The notes below the pieces were generated by a model. That model was given only the letters and a program-made list of their open reading frames with translations. It had not been told where the DNA came from and did not search any database. Of a stretch of 64,000 bases of DNA, positions 42,351 to 50,603 are shown in pieces. The stretch comes from Sphingomonas aerophila. GTDB lineage: Bacteria; Pseudomonadota; Alphaproteobacteria; Sphingomonadales; Sphingomonadaceae. Each line of letters opens with the position of its first letter. The first letter of the stretch is position 1. Made by a program: the position numbers and the translations under genes. The stretch covers positions 43,823 through 107,822 of the forward strand of contig NZ_JACIJK010000012.1 of the NCBI RefSeq assembly GCF_014199305.1, in the 5' to 3' direction.

Positions 42351-45290
42351 CTACATGCGGGCGCGCAAGCCGAAGAAGAAGGCGCGGCCGGTATATTCGT
42401 AGAAGGACGGCACGTTGCGGTAGGTGGCGAAGCGCTTCACCGCCGAGTCGAGCAGGTTCGAGCCCTGCACGTAGACGGTGAGCTGCGGCAGGATGTCGTA
42501 CGCCACGCTCGCCGCCAGCTCATGATACGGGTCCTGCTTGTCCCGCAGCGTGTTGATGTACAGCGCCGGGCCGACCTCGAAGCGCGACTGGAATTGGTAT
42601 GATACGGATGCGTTGATGCCGTGCTTCTCGTAGAAGATCTTGGCGTTGGCGGAGAAGGGAACCGCGCCGGCCAGGCTGCCGGCCGACGCGCCACCCAGCG
42701 TTTGGGTCGAGTGATTGTAGGTCGCGTTCGCCTGGACGCCGAGGCCGTTGTCTAGGAAATACTGGCCGCCCACCTCGACGCCGTACACCTTGGCGCTGTC
42801 GCCGTTGACGTACTTCACCTCAGTGAACTGGAAGCTGGTCGGGGCGCCCGCCACCTGATTGGTGGGCACGAGCACGAAAGGCACCGCCTGCGTGGTCACG
42901 AAGTTGGTGAGATGCTTGTAGAAGGCGGCGGCCGTGATCGCGAGCCGGTTGTTGGGGATGTATTCGAGCGAGATGTCGGCCTGGTCCGCCGAGACGGGCT
43001 TGAGGTTCGGGTTGCCCGCGTCGGTGACGACGGGAGTGTTCGACTGCGCCGCCGAGTAGTCGACCGCTGAGGAGAGCTGCCCGAAGGTCGGGCGCGAGAT
43101 CGCCTGCGAGGCGGCGAGGCGCAGCTTCAGGCCGTCGGCGAGATCGTAGGCGAAATTGGCCGAGGGCAGCAGCCGGGTATAGTCGCCGCCGCCGGTGATC
43201 GGCGCGATCGGATTGAGCACGACGTTGGCGGTGCCGACTCCAACTACCACGTAGCTGCGCACGGTGGTGCCGTAACCGAGCGAGTCCACCTTGGTGCTGA
43301 CGAACCGGCCGCCGATGTCGCCGCGCCAGCGCTTCCCCTCCAGGTTAAATTGGAAGTAGCCGTTCCAGGTCTTCTCCTTAATAAGGTAAGACGCCAGCAG
43401 GTCGGGCACGATCTGCTGGGTGGCGTAGCCGGTGGGATAGGGCAAGCCGGTGTTCGGATTGAGGACGTTGGGGTTGTTCTCCGCCTTGCTGAGCGACGAC
43501 AGGTACGTGTCGATGTCGAAGATCGGGATGTTGCGCGTAAAATCGCCCGACAGTTTGGGCAGGATCCCGGTCACTTCCGGCGGTTGAACCACGTTGGCGC
43601 CGATCGCCGAGAAGGCGAACGGGTAGCCGCCGAAGTTCTGCGCGGTCGTGTACTGGTTGTCGATCGCGTCGACCTGCTTGCGGCGGTCGGTATAGGCGCC
43701 GCCGAACGAGAGCGACTTCAGAGTCCCGTTGTCGACTTCGTATTCCAGGTCGAGCTTCGCGCCTTGGGTGCGGTCGGAGATGTTCTCGCCCTGAATGCCG
43801 ATGTAGTGGGCGCGCAGGTCGTCGTTGCCGGCCTGCTCCAATGTCCGAGTGCCGATCGTGCCGTCAGCGTTGGGAATGGTCAGCAGCAGGTCCGGGATGC
43901 CGCCCTCGCGGGTAGCGACGACCGCGCGCGAGCCGGGGACGCCGGCGACGACGAAGCGGTTCTGGCCGCCGGTATCGTTGGTGGCTTTGCCGTAGTAGAC
44001 GTCGGCCGCGACCTTGAACGGGTCGACTGGGTTCCAGTCGATGTGGCCGCCGACCTGATAGGTGATCGACCGGCGCGGCTCATCGGTGCCGAGCACGTCG
44101 ATCGTCGCGTTATTGACGGTGTAGTTGGTGGCGACCTTGTTGCTGTCGACCTTGACGCTGTTCAGGTCCCAGCGGACGTTGCCGTCGTCGTCGAGCGGGG
44201 TCAGGCCGACCGAGACGCGGTGGTTCTGCTCGAGGTCGGTGTAGTTGCTGTATAGGCCGTCGAGCCGGAACTCGAAACGATCGGACGGCTTCCACTGGTA
44301 GGCAGCCGAACCGCCCCAGCGCTGGCGTTCGCCAACCACATAGCCGACGCTGTAGAAGTAGGGGACGATGACCCCGCCGCCGTCGGGCGCCGCCACCACC
44401 GTGCGCTGGCCGTCGACGGTCGCCAGGTCGAACGTGTCGGTCGCCGAATACTCGCCGAGATTGTCGGTGCGGAACTTGTATTTGTTGTAGGTGCCCGAGA
44501 TCAGGATGCCCATCGTGTCATTGGCGAAGGTGGTGCTGGCGACGCCCGACGCCTTGAAGCCGCCCTTCTTGGCGAACTGGTTGTATTGACCCTCTATCGA
44601 GCCCGCGGCGTGGAAGCCGCGATGGTCGAACGGACGCGCGGTGCGCAGATCGATGCCGCCGCCGATACTGCCCTCGAGCTGCGACGATTGAACCGCTTTC
44701 TGCACCTCAGCGCCCGAGATCACCTCGGACGGCAGGACGTCGAAGGCGAAGGCTCGGCCGGCGCTGTCGGTCGGCAGGATGCGGCCGTTAAGCGTCGTCA
44801 GCGCAAAGTCCTCGCCGAGACCGCGGATGGTGACGTTGCGGCCCTCGCCGCGCCCGTCACGGCCAACCGTCACGCCCGGGATGTTCGCCAGCGCCTCCGC
44901 GACGTTGCGATTGGGAAACTTGCCCAGCTCTTCCGCCGAGATCGCGTCCACGATCGTTCCCGCATCGCGCTTGGTGTTGATCGAGCGCAGCAGGCTGCCG
45001 CGAACGCCACGAACGACGACGTCCTGCTGGCCGGTGCCGTCTCCCGCGACGTCGGCGGGGTCGCCCGACTGACCGGGGCCGGACTGGACGGGAGTGCCAG
45101 GATAGGGTTGCTGGTTCTGCGACGGCGCGGTCGACGACGGCTCCGCCTGCGACGGGGCGGTTCCGGTCGTCGACTGGCCCGATGCGGTCTGGTCTGGGGC
45201 GGTTTGAGCCGCGGCCTGCGATGCGATCAGCATTGCGGCCAGGCTGACGCCCGCCCGGATGCCACGGCGCCAATGTCCGACACCAATCAT
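42351..45290 (-). CDS. TonB-dependent receptor (carbohydrate type)
   Basis: A 979-residue outer-membrane receptor. Signal peptide (LAAMLIASQAAAQTAPD region), a Gln/Ser/Pro-rich linker, then the plug domain (VVVRGVRGSLLRSINTKRD, IVDAISAEELGKFPNRNVAE, LANIPGVTVGRDGRGEGRNV) and a large barrel with NPNLKPVSADQADISLEYIP and terminal FFFGLRARM. The SAEELGKFPNRNVAEAL and G-R-G-E-G-R-N-V pattern is that of the Xanthomonas/Caulobacter carbohydrate receptors (TIGR01782 type). A TTTC-repeat operator stands about 92 bases upstream of the start, matching the DeoR-type regulator encoded divergently. Likely imports the glycan degraded by the neighbouring enzymes. Confidence 0.93.
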   Translation of the reverse strand: MIGVGHWRRGIRAGVSLAAMLIASQAAAQTAPDQTASGQSTTGTAPSQAEPSSTAPSQNQQPYPGTPVQSGPGQSGDPADVAGDGTGQQDVVVRGVRGSLLRSINTKRDAGTIVDAISAEELGKFPNRNVAEALANIPGVTVGRDGRGEGRNVTIRGLGEDFALTTLNGRILPTDSAGRAFAFDVLPSEVISGAEVQKAVQSSQLEGSIGGGIDLRTARPFDHRGFHAAGSIEGQYNQFAKKGGFKASGVASTTFANDTMGILISGTYNKYKFRTDNLGEYSATDTFDLATVDGQRTVVAAPDGGGVIVPYFYSVGYVVGERQRWGGSAAYQWKPSDRFEFRLDGLYSNYTDLEQNHRVSVGLTPLDDDGNVRWDLNSVKVDSNKVATNYTVNNATIDVLGTDEPRRSITYQVGGHIDWNPVDPFKVAADVYYGKATNDTGGQNRFVVAGVPGSRAVVATREGGIPDLLLTIPNADGTIGTRTLEQAGNDDLRAHYIGIQGENISDRTQGAKLDLEYEVDNGTLKSLSFGGAYTDRRKQVDAIDNQYTTAQNFGGYPFAFSAIGANVVQPPEVTGILPKLSGDFTRNIPIFDIDTYLSSLSKAENNPNVLNPNTGLPYPTGYATQQIVPDLLASYLIKEKTWNGYFQFNLEGKRWRGDIGGRFVSTKVDSLGYGTTVRSYVVVGVGTANVVLNPIAPITGGGDYTRLLPSANFAYDLADGLKLRLAASQAISRPTFGQLSSAVDYSAAQSNTPVVTDAGNPNLKPVSADQADISLEYIPNNRLAITAAAFYKHLTNFVTTQAVPFVLVPTNQVAGAPTSFQFTEVKYVNGDSAKVYGVEVGGQYFLDNGLGVQANATYNHSTQTLGGASAGSLAGAVPFSANAKIFYEKHGINASVSYQFQSRFEVGPALYINTLRDKQDPYHELAASVAYDILPQLTVYVQGSNLLDSAVKRFATYRNVPSFYEYTGRAFFFGLRARM

Positions 45291-45381
45291 CCTCGTCGCT
45301 CCTCCGCTGTATCCGCTACCCTCACGAGCTCTGTCCGCTCGCTTTATTGCGTTTCTGTAACTAGCGGTAAGGCGCAGTGTC

Positions 45382-45405
45382 AAACGGAAAGAAACGAAAG
45401 AAATC
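45382..45405. promoter_or_regulatory. Candidate AgaR-type operator, TonB receptor/regulator spacer
   Basis: On the minus strand the site reads TTTCTTTCGTTTCTTTCCG, a series of TTTC half-sites at roughly helical quarter-turn spacing like the known AgaR sites of enterobacteria. It lies between the divergent receptor and regulator genes, so it could control both. Similar sites are at 47,408-47,450 and 50,543-50,571. Confidence 0.55.
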
Positions 45406-45462
45406 GGTTATGTTGTCGATCGGCGGGCGCGCTGTTACCAGTTGACCAAAGGGAGCAGTGCC

Positions 45463-46242
45463 GTGCCGGCCATTCGAGACACCAGTGAACGTAGGCAGCA
45501 GATCAGCGCGTTAGTGCGCGAGCGCGGCAGCGTGCAGGTTGCGCCGCTCGCCGAGCGGTTCGGCGTGTCGATGCAGACGATTCGCAAGGACCTCCATTTT
45601 CTAGCCAAGCGCGGCGTCGCCGAGCGCTCCTACGGCGGTGCAATCGCGTCCGATGCGGTGAGCTTCGCGATCGAGCCGCCGCTCGAGGCCAAGAACGCGA
45701 TCAACTCGGCCGAGAAAGCTCGGATCGGTCGGATGGCAGCGGCCATGGTAGCGCCGGGGGACTCGATCGTGCTCGACTCTGGCACCACGACACTGCAGAT
45801 CGCACATCATCTGCCCGACGACGAGACGATCACCGTTCTGACCAACGACCTGGAGGTCGCCTCCGTCCTAGCCGACAAGGAACGGATCACGCTGGTGCTG
45901 CTCGGCGGCACGCTGCGGCGGCGCAACCGCGCGCTGTATGGGGCCCAGACGGTGGGCGCGTTCGACGACCTCCATGTCGACAAGCTGTTTCTGGGAGTCG
46001 ACGGGCTCGACGTCGAGCGCGGCGTGACGACGCATTATGAGCCGGAGGCGATGCTCAACCGCCGCATGGTGCAGGCCGCCGCGCAGGTGATCGCGGTGAC
46101 CGATCAGTCCAAGTTCGGTCGGGTCTGCCTGCACCGCATCATGAGCGTCGCTGACATCGACGAACTCGTCACTGACGGCGAGCCGCCCGAGGCGATCCGT
46201 GTCGCCGGCGAGCGGCTCAATTTTCGCATTCACAGCGCGTGA
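45463..46242 (+). CDS. DeoR/AgaR-family transcriptional repressor
   Basis: A 259-residue regulator. The N-terminal DeoR helix-turn-helix is VQVAPLAERFGVSMQTIRKD followed by LAKRGVAERSYGGA; the C-terminal DeoRC sugar-phosphate sensor has LDSGTTTLQIAHHL, LLGGTLRRRNRALYG, DKLFLGVDGLD and VTDQSKFGR. GTG at 45463 is chosen over a TTG at 45442 because AAAGGGAG lies seven bases before it. It is divergent from the TonB receptor gene and sits amid genes of amino-sugar catabolism, with TTTC-repeat sites at three promoters, so it is probably an AgaR-like repressor released by a phosphorylated sugar intermediate. Confidence 0.88.
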   Translation: MPAIRDTSERRQQISALVRERGSVQVAPLAERFGVSMQTIRKDLHFLAKRGVAERSYGGAIASDAVSFAIEPPLEAKNAINSAEKARIGRMAAAMVAPGDSIVLDSGTTTLQIAHHLPDDETITVLTNDLEVASVLADKERITLVLLGGTLRRRNRALYGAQTVGAFDDLHVDKLFLGVDGLDVERGVTTHYEPEAMLNRRMVQAAAQVIAVTDQSKFGRVCLHRIMSVADIDELVTDGEPPEAIRVAGERLNFRIHSA

Positions 46243-46268
46243 CGGGCGCCGAGGCGGTAGGCGCCTGC

Positions 46269-47396
46269 CTACACCTTTGACGGCGGGGTCAGTCGGAAGA
46301 AGCGGTGGGCGTTGGCCCAGTAGATCTTGTTGATCACCTCGCGCGGCAGTCCCAGCCCCTTCGCATCCGCATTGATCGCATCGACATGCTGGCTGAGCGG
46401 GGTGGCGAGGTAGCGCCAGTCAGCGCGCCAGACGCGGTCTTCCTGCCCTGGAAAGTCGTCGGTCGCCGGCGGGTTCTGCGCTCGCGCATGCGGGTCTGGC
46501 GGGCTGTCGGTCAGGTCGGTGCCGTACATGATCCGATCCTGGTACTTGATAAAGAAGGCACGCACCTTGGGCAGGTCAGCGTTCGACTGGACCTGCAGAT
46601 TTGAGAGCCGCGCAGCGAGGTCGACCACCGCATTGGGATAACGATCAAAGAAGCGGGCGAGCTCGTCGACGCTCCACTCGAGGCTGGCCATATGCGCGCC
46701 GTCGAACGCGAGCCTGGGATGCCGCGCCACGAAACGATCGCGCGCCGACATTAGCTGCTCATAGCTCGGCTCGTTGGGGTGGAGATACATGTAGTATTCG
46801 GGGTGTTCCCTGAAATACTCCCGATCGTTGTCGGTCGTCATCTGATCGAGCGGCAGCCAGCAGTTCTTGGGCTCGCCCTGGTGGGCGATCAGCGGAATGC
46901 CGCGCTCCTCCAAATGCTTCATGACCGGGTCGAAGCGGGGATCGTCTAGGAAGACGCGCTTGCCCGCGGAGTCGCTGGCGATCATGCCGATGTTCTTCCA
47001 CACCTTCACCGCCACCGCGCCCTTGGCGACTGCTGCGTCGATCGTCCGGATTGTGCGCTCGGACCAACCGGGGGTACCGAAACCATCCATCGAAAAGGCG
47101 GTGGTGAACTGGAAGTGGATCGAGTCATCGCCACGCATCCGCTCGGCGATGGCTGCCTGTTCCGGCAACGGCGGGAAGTCGGGATAATCGACGTTGATCG
47201 ACAGGAGCTCGAACCGGTCGCGGCGCGCGGTGGCGAGCGCGCCGGGGTCGTAGCGATTGGCATGAAAGTGCGCGTCGAACTTCGGCAGCCGATCAAAATC
47301 CTGCTCGCTATAGGTGGCCGGCGACGGGGCGGGGGCGGCGCCCACCGTCAGGGCGCAGGCCGAAACCAGGGCGAGCCACGCAGACCTATTTGGCAT
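46269..47396 (-). CDS. Exported amidohydrolase-family protein (copy 2)
   Basis: A 375-residue paralogue of the protein at 41,136-42,260, sharing KFDAHFHANRYD (metal HxH), the GTPGWSERT and VKVWKNIGMIA segments, LIAHQGEPKNCWLPLDQMTT, DGAHMASLEW and MYGTDL. A signal peptide (AWLALVSACALTVGAAP) precedes the conserved YSEQDFDRLPKFDAH start. The ATG at 47396 has a GAGGAG ribosome site. It is convergent with the regulator gene and divergent from the alpha-galactosidase-like gene; the 130-base spacer contains TTTTGTTT/AAACAAAA operator-like sites. Two related but diverged enzymes suggest two related substrates or successive steps. Confidence 0.85.
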   Translation of the reverse strand: MPNRSAWLALVSACALTVGAAPAPSPATYSEQDFDRLPKFDAHFHANRYDPGALATARRDRFELLSINVDYPDFPPLPEQAAIAERMRGDDSIHFQFTTAFSMDGFGTPGWSERTIRTIDAAVAKGAVAVKVWKNIGMIASDSAGKRVFLDDPRFDPVMKHLEERGIPLIAHQGEPKNCWLPLDQMTTDNDREYFREHPEYYMYLHPNEPSYEQLMSARDRFVARHPRLAFDGAHMASLEWSVDELARFFDRYPNAVVDLAARLSNLQVQSNADLPKVRAFFIKYQDRIMYGTDLTDSPPDPHARAQNPPATDDFPGQEDRVWRADWRYLATPLSQHVDAINADAKGLGLPREVINKIYWANAHRFFRLTPPSKV

Positions 47397-47407
47397 CCTC
47401 AGCTCCT

Positions 47408-47450
47408 CAAACGAAACAAAACGCGCTGCCACTTCGTGCATTTTGTTTGC
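47408..47450. promoter_or_regulatory. Candidate AgaR-type operator, amidohydrolase/GH36 spacer
   Basis: Two facing elements: AAACGAAACAAAACG at 47,409-47,423 and CATTTTGTTTGC at 47,439-47,450, giving an inverted AACAAAA/TTTTGTT pair. The first, read on the minus strand, is CGTTTTGTTTCGTTT, like the TTTC-repeat sites at the other two promoters. It lies between divergent genes of the sugar locus. Confidence 0.55.
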
Positions 47451-47526
47451 ATGCAGCCCGGCGGCGTGCAAGCATAATCGAATTCAGACCCGCCGTCGCA
47501 ATAGCGTGGCGACAGGAGAGCAAGGC

Positions 47527-49611
47527 ATGCCGCAGCATCAGGTCACCCGTCGTGCCGCAATCGCGCGTCTGCTGTCGGGGGCAGCGGTGGTCGGCGCCGC
47601 GGCGCTGCCGGGGCGCCTGCTCGCCGCGACGGCGCCCGGCGCGCGGCTGTCAGACGGCACGCTGACGATCGACTTCGACGCGGCGATGGCGTCGCGGCTC
47701 AGCTTCAACGGCCGGGCGATCACCCCCGTCGCTCCGGCGGCCGCGGTGCGGCTGGTCGACGGGCGGACAATCGACCGGTTCACGCTTCTCGACCATGCGG
47801 AGGAGGCTGCCTCTGGGCCGCACGGCGCGGGCCGTCGTCACCGGCTGCGCGCGACGGCGCAGGGGACGCTGGAACAGCAAATCGTCATCACGTTCCTAAA
47901 TAGATATCCCGGCCTAGCGCTGATCGACTTCACCTACCGCAATACCGGCACTGCGCCGCTGGCGATCGCCGGGTGGCGGGCCGTTACGCACGACCTGCTG
48001 TCGCACCAAGATGGCGCGTGGAGCTTCGCGGGCGCGTCCTACCCCAACCGACGCGACTGGGTGCAGCCGGTCGCGCCGGGCTTCGAGCAGCACAACTTCA
48101 TGGGGATGAACGGCTCCGACTATGGTGGCGGCACTCCCGTCGCGGTGGTGTGGCGGCGCGACGTTGGGTTGGCGGTGGGGCATGTCGACACGGTGCCTCG
48201 GCTGGTGTCGTTGCCCGTGGCGGCGCAGCCGGACGGGACCCGCATCGGCATGAGCGGCGACCAGCCGGTGGTGCTCGCCCCCGGCGCCACCTTCACGCTG
48301 CCCCCTGCCTTCGTGATGGCACACCGCGGCGACCACTTCCGACCGCTCGACGCGTATCGCCGGTTGATGGCGGAGCGCGGGCTGGCGGCGCCGGCCATCC
48401 CGGCGAGCAGCTACGGCCCGATCTGGTGCGCCTGGGGTTACGAGCGCAACTACACCCCCGCCGAGGTTTACGGCACGCTGCCCAAAGCCAAGGAGCTGGG
48501 CTTCGAGTGGGCGGTGCTCGACGACGGCTGGCAGACGTCGGAGGGCGACTGGAAGCTCGATCCGGTTAAGTACCCGAACGGCGACGCCGACATGCGGGCG
48601 TTCGTCAAGCGGATCAAGGCCGACGGTATGCGCCCTCGACTGTGGCTTGCGCCGCTCGCCGCCGACCCGGGCACTGACCTGCTGCGCGACCGCCCCGATA
48701 TGCTGCTGCTCGATCGGGACGGCGCCGCGCAGAACGTCAGCTGGTGGAGCGCGTTCACGCTCTGCCCCGCCTACCAGCCGACGGTGGACCATTTTCGTGG
48801 TATCGTGCGGCGCATCATCGCCGACTGGGGCTTCGAGGGACTGAAGCTCGATGGCCAGCACCTCAACGGCGTCGCTCCCTGCTACAACCCCGCGCACAAG
48901 CATGCCCGGCCCGAAGAGTCGTACGAGAAGCTCCAGGATTTCTGGAAGGCCATCTACGATGAGGCGATCGCCGCCAATCCGCAGTCGGTGGTGGAGATCT
49001 GCCCCTGTGGCGACAGCTTCGCGTTCCACAACATTCCGGCGATGAACAACACCCCGGCGTCGGACCCCGAGTCGTCTTGGCAGGTCCGCCTTAAGGGCAA
49101 GACGTTCAAGGCATTGATGGGGCCCTCCGCTCCGTATTCGGGCGATCACGTCGAATTGTCTGAGGGCGGCGACGACTTCGCCTCCACCTATGGCATCGGC
49201 GCCATCCCCTCGACCAAATTCACCTGGCCCAAGCCGACGTCGCACCCGACCGACACGCTGCCGCCCGGCGGCTTCGTCCTGACCTCCGAGAAGGAGAAGG
49301 TGTGGCGTCACTGGCTCGAGCTCTATCGCGCCAACCGGCTGGCGGAGGGCACCTACCTGGGCGGGCTGTACGATCTCGGCTTCGACAAGCCGGAGGGGCA
49401 CGCGGTCGCCAAGAACGGGGCGATGCACTATGCCTTCTATGCCAAGCAATGGGACGGCCCGATCGAACTGCGCGGGCTTGGAACGGGCAGTTACGCGCTC
49501 GCCGACGCCTTTACCGGCCGTTCGCTCGGCCGTGCGACCGCCGGGAGGAATCGCATCTCGGCGACGTTCGAGCGATTCATGCTCGTCACCGCAACGCCGG
49601 TCGTGGCATGA
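47527..49611 (+). CDS. Exported clan-D glycoside hydrolase (alpha-galactosidase-like, GH36/GH27)
   Basis: A 694-residue enzyme with a twin-arginine-type signal (TRRAAIARLLSGAAVVG). An N-terminal beta-supersandwich (residues about 40-290) is followed by the clan-D TIM barrel: WAVLDDGWQTSEGDWKLD, MRPRLWLAPLAADPGTD, FEGLKLDGQ with the probable nucleophile D442, and VVEICPCG. A C-terminal beta domain ends the protein. Clan-D enzymes remove terminal alpha-galactose or alpha-N-acetylgalactosamine; the downstream AgaZ/AgaS/kinase genes favour an alpha-GalNAc substrate, which is inference. AGGAGAG ribosome site before the ATG; the stop overlaps the EamA start (ATGA), so the two are coupled. Confidence 0.82.
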   Translation: MPQHQVTRRAAIARLLSGAAVVGAAALPGRLLAATAPGARLSDGTLTIDFDAAMASRLSFNGRAITPVAPAAAVRLVDGRTIDRFTLLDHAEEAASGPHGAGRRHRLRATAQGTLEQQIVITFLNRYPGLALIDFTYRNTGTAPLAIAGWRAVTHDLLSHQDGAWSFAGASYPNRRDWVQPVAPGFEQHNFMGMNGSDYGGGTPVAVVWRRDVGLAVGHVDTVPRLVSLPVAAQPDGTRIGMSGDQPVVLAPGATFTLPPAFVMAHRGDHFRPLDAYRRLMAERGLAAPAIPASSYGPIWCAWGYERNYTPAEVYGTLPKAKELGFEWAVLDDGWQTSEGDWKLDPVKYPNGDADMRAFVKRIKADGMRPRLWLAPLAADPGTDLLRDRPDMLLLDRDGAAQNVSWWSAFTLCPAYQPTVDHFRGIVRRIIADWGFEGLKLDGQHLNGVAPCYNPAHKHARPEESYEKLQDFWKAIYDEAIAANPQSVVEICPCGDSFAFHNIPAMNNTPASDPESSWQVRLKGKTFKALMGPSAPYSGDHVELSEGGDDFASTYGIGAIPSTKFTWPKPTSHPTDTLPPGGFVLTSEKEKVWRHWLELYRANRLAEGTYLGGLYDLGFDKPEGHAVAKNGAMHYAFYAKQWDGPIELRGLGTGSYALADAFTGRSLGRATAGRNRISATFERFMLVTATPVVA

Positions 49612-50543
49612 GCGCGGTCACCGCTCCTGCGCCGCGCGCCTGGCTCAGCCACGCGCTGGCCACGGTCGTGCTGTGGGGGGTGTGGGGTGCCTTCTCGGGT
49701 CTGGCGCCCGAGCACGGCTTTCCCGAGACGCTCGTCTATTGCGTCTGGGCGTTGACCATGGTGCCGCCCGCGCTGATCGTGCTGTCGATGGCGCAATGGC
49801 GGCTCGATCGCGGCATTCGGGCGATCGGCTATGGCTTGGCAGTCGGCCTGCTGGGCGCGGCGGGGCAGCTCATTCTGTTCTACGCGGTCGCGCGCGGGCC
49901 GGCCTACCTGATCTTTCCGGTAATCTCGTTGTCGCCGGTTGTCACCATCGCCATGTCGTTCGCGCTGCTGGGAGAGCGGACCGGCCGCCTCGGCGCGATC
50001 GGCATCGTCCTCGCGCTGTGCGCGCTGCCGACCTTCGACTTCGCGCCAGGCGGCAGCGGCGGAGCGGCGGCGGCGTGGCTGCTGCCGGCCATCCTCGTGA
50101 TGCTGTGCTGGGGCGTGCAGGCCTTCTTCATGAAGGCGGCCAACCACGTCATGTCGGCCGAGAGCATTTTCGTATACATGACGCTGAGCGGATTGCTCGT
50201 AGTCCCGATCGCGTGGGCGATGACCGACGTGTCGCGACCGATCAACTGGGGGCTCGACGGGCCCGGGCTCGCTGCGCTGGTCCAGGTGCTCAACGCGATC
50301 GGCGCGCTGACGCTGGTGTTCGCGTTCCGCTACGGAAAAGCGATCATCGTCGCGCCGCTCGCCAATGCCGGGGCCCCGCTCGCCACCGCCCTGCTGTCGC
50401 TTGTGGTGCTCGGTGTGGTGCCAGGCGCGCTCAAAATCGTCGGCATAGGGTTGGCGCTGGTCGCGTCCATGCTGCTCGCGATCGAGCCGGACACGACCGA
50501 CCCGGACGCAGAAATCTCGCAACCAGAAGTTGCGAACGCTTAG
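49608..50543 (+). CDS. EamA/DMT-superfamily transporter
   Basis: A 311-residue inner-membrane protein with ten predicted helices in two EamA repeats (first ending near GERTGRLGAIGIVLALCALP, second near VAPLANAGAPLATALLSLVV). Drug/metabolite transporters move small metabolites with unknown direction. Since no PTS, ABC or MFS sugar importer is present in the locus, this protein is the best candidate for moving the released monosaccharide across the inner membrane. Start overlaps the upstream hydrolase stop by four bases. The 60-base gap to AgaZ contains an operator-like sequence. Confidence 0.85.
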   Translation: MSAVTAPAPRAWLSHALATVVLWGVWGAFSGLAPEHGFPETLVYCVWALTMVPPALIVLSMAQWRLDRGIRAIGYGLAVGLLGAAGQLILFYAVARGPAYLIFPVISLSPVVTIAMSFALLGERTGRLGAIGIVLALCALPTFDFAPGGSGGAAAAWLLPAILVMLCWGVQAFFMKAANHVMSAESIFVYMTLSGLLVVPIAWAMTDVSRPINWGLDGPGLAALVQVLNAIGALTLVFAFRYGKAIIVAPLANAGAPLATALLSLVVLGVVPGALKIVGIGLALVASMLLAIEPDTTDPDAEISQPEVANA

Positions 50544-50571
50544 TTTCGTTTTGGATCGGTTCGTTTCGCGT
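50543..50571. promoter_or_regulatory. Candidate AgaR-type operator upstream of agaZ-like gene
   Basis: Contains GTTTCGTTTTGG and GGTTCGTTTCGC, two TTTC-type elements in the same orientation within 29 bases, directly between the EamA stop and the AgaZ ribosome site. It resembles the sites upstream of the TonB receptor and the alpha-galactosidase-like gene. Confidence 0.5.
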
Positions 50572-50603
50572 GTAGACGGGCCTGACCGACCGAGGGGGTA
50601 ACC

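Noticed and set aside
45442..45462. TTG start for the DeoR-type regulator
   Set aside because: It would place the AAAGGGAG ribosome site inside the coding region; GTG at 45463 is correctly spaced from it.
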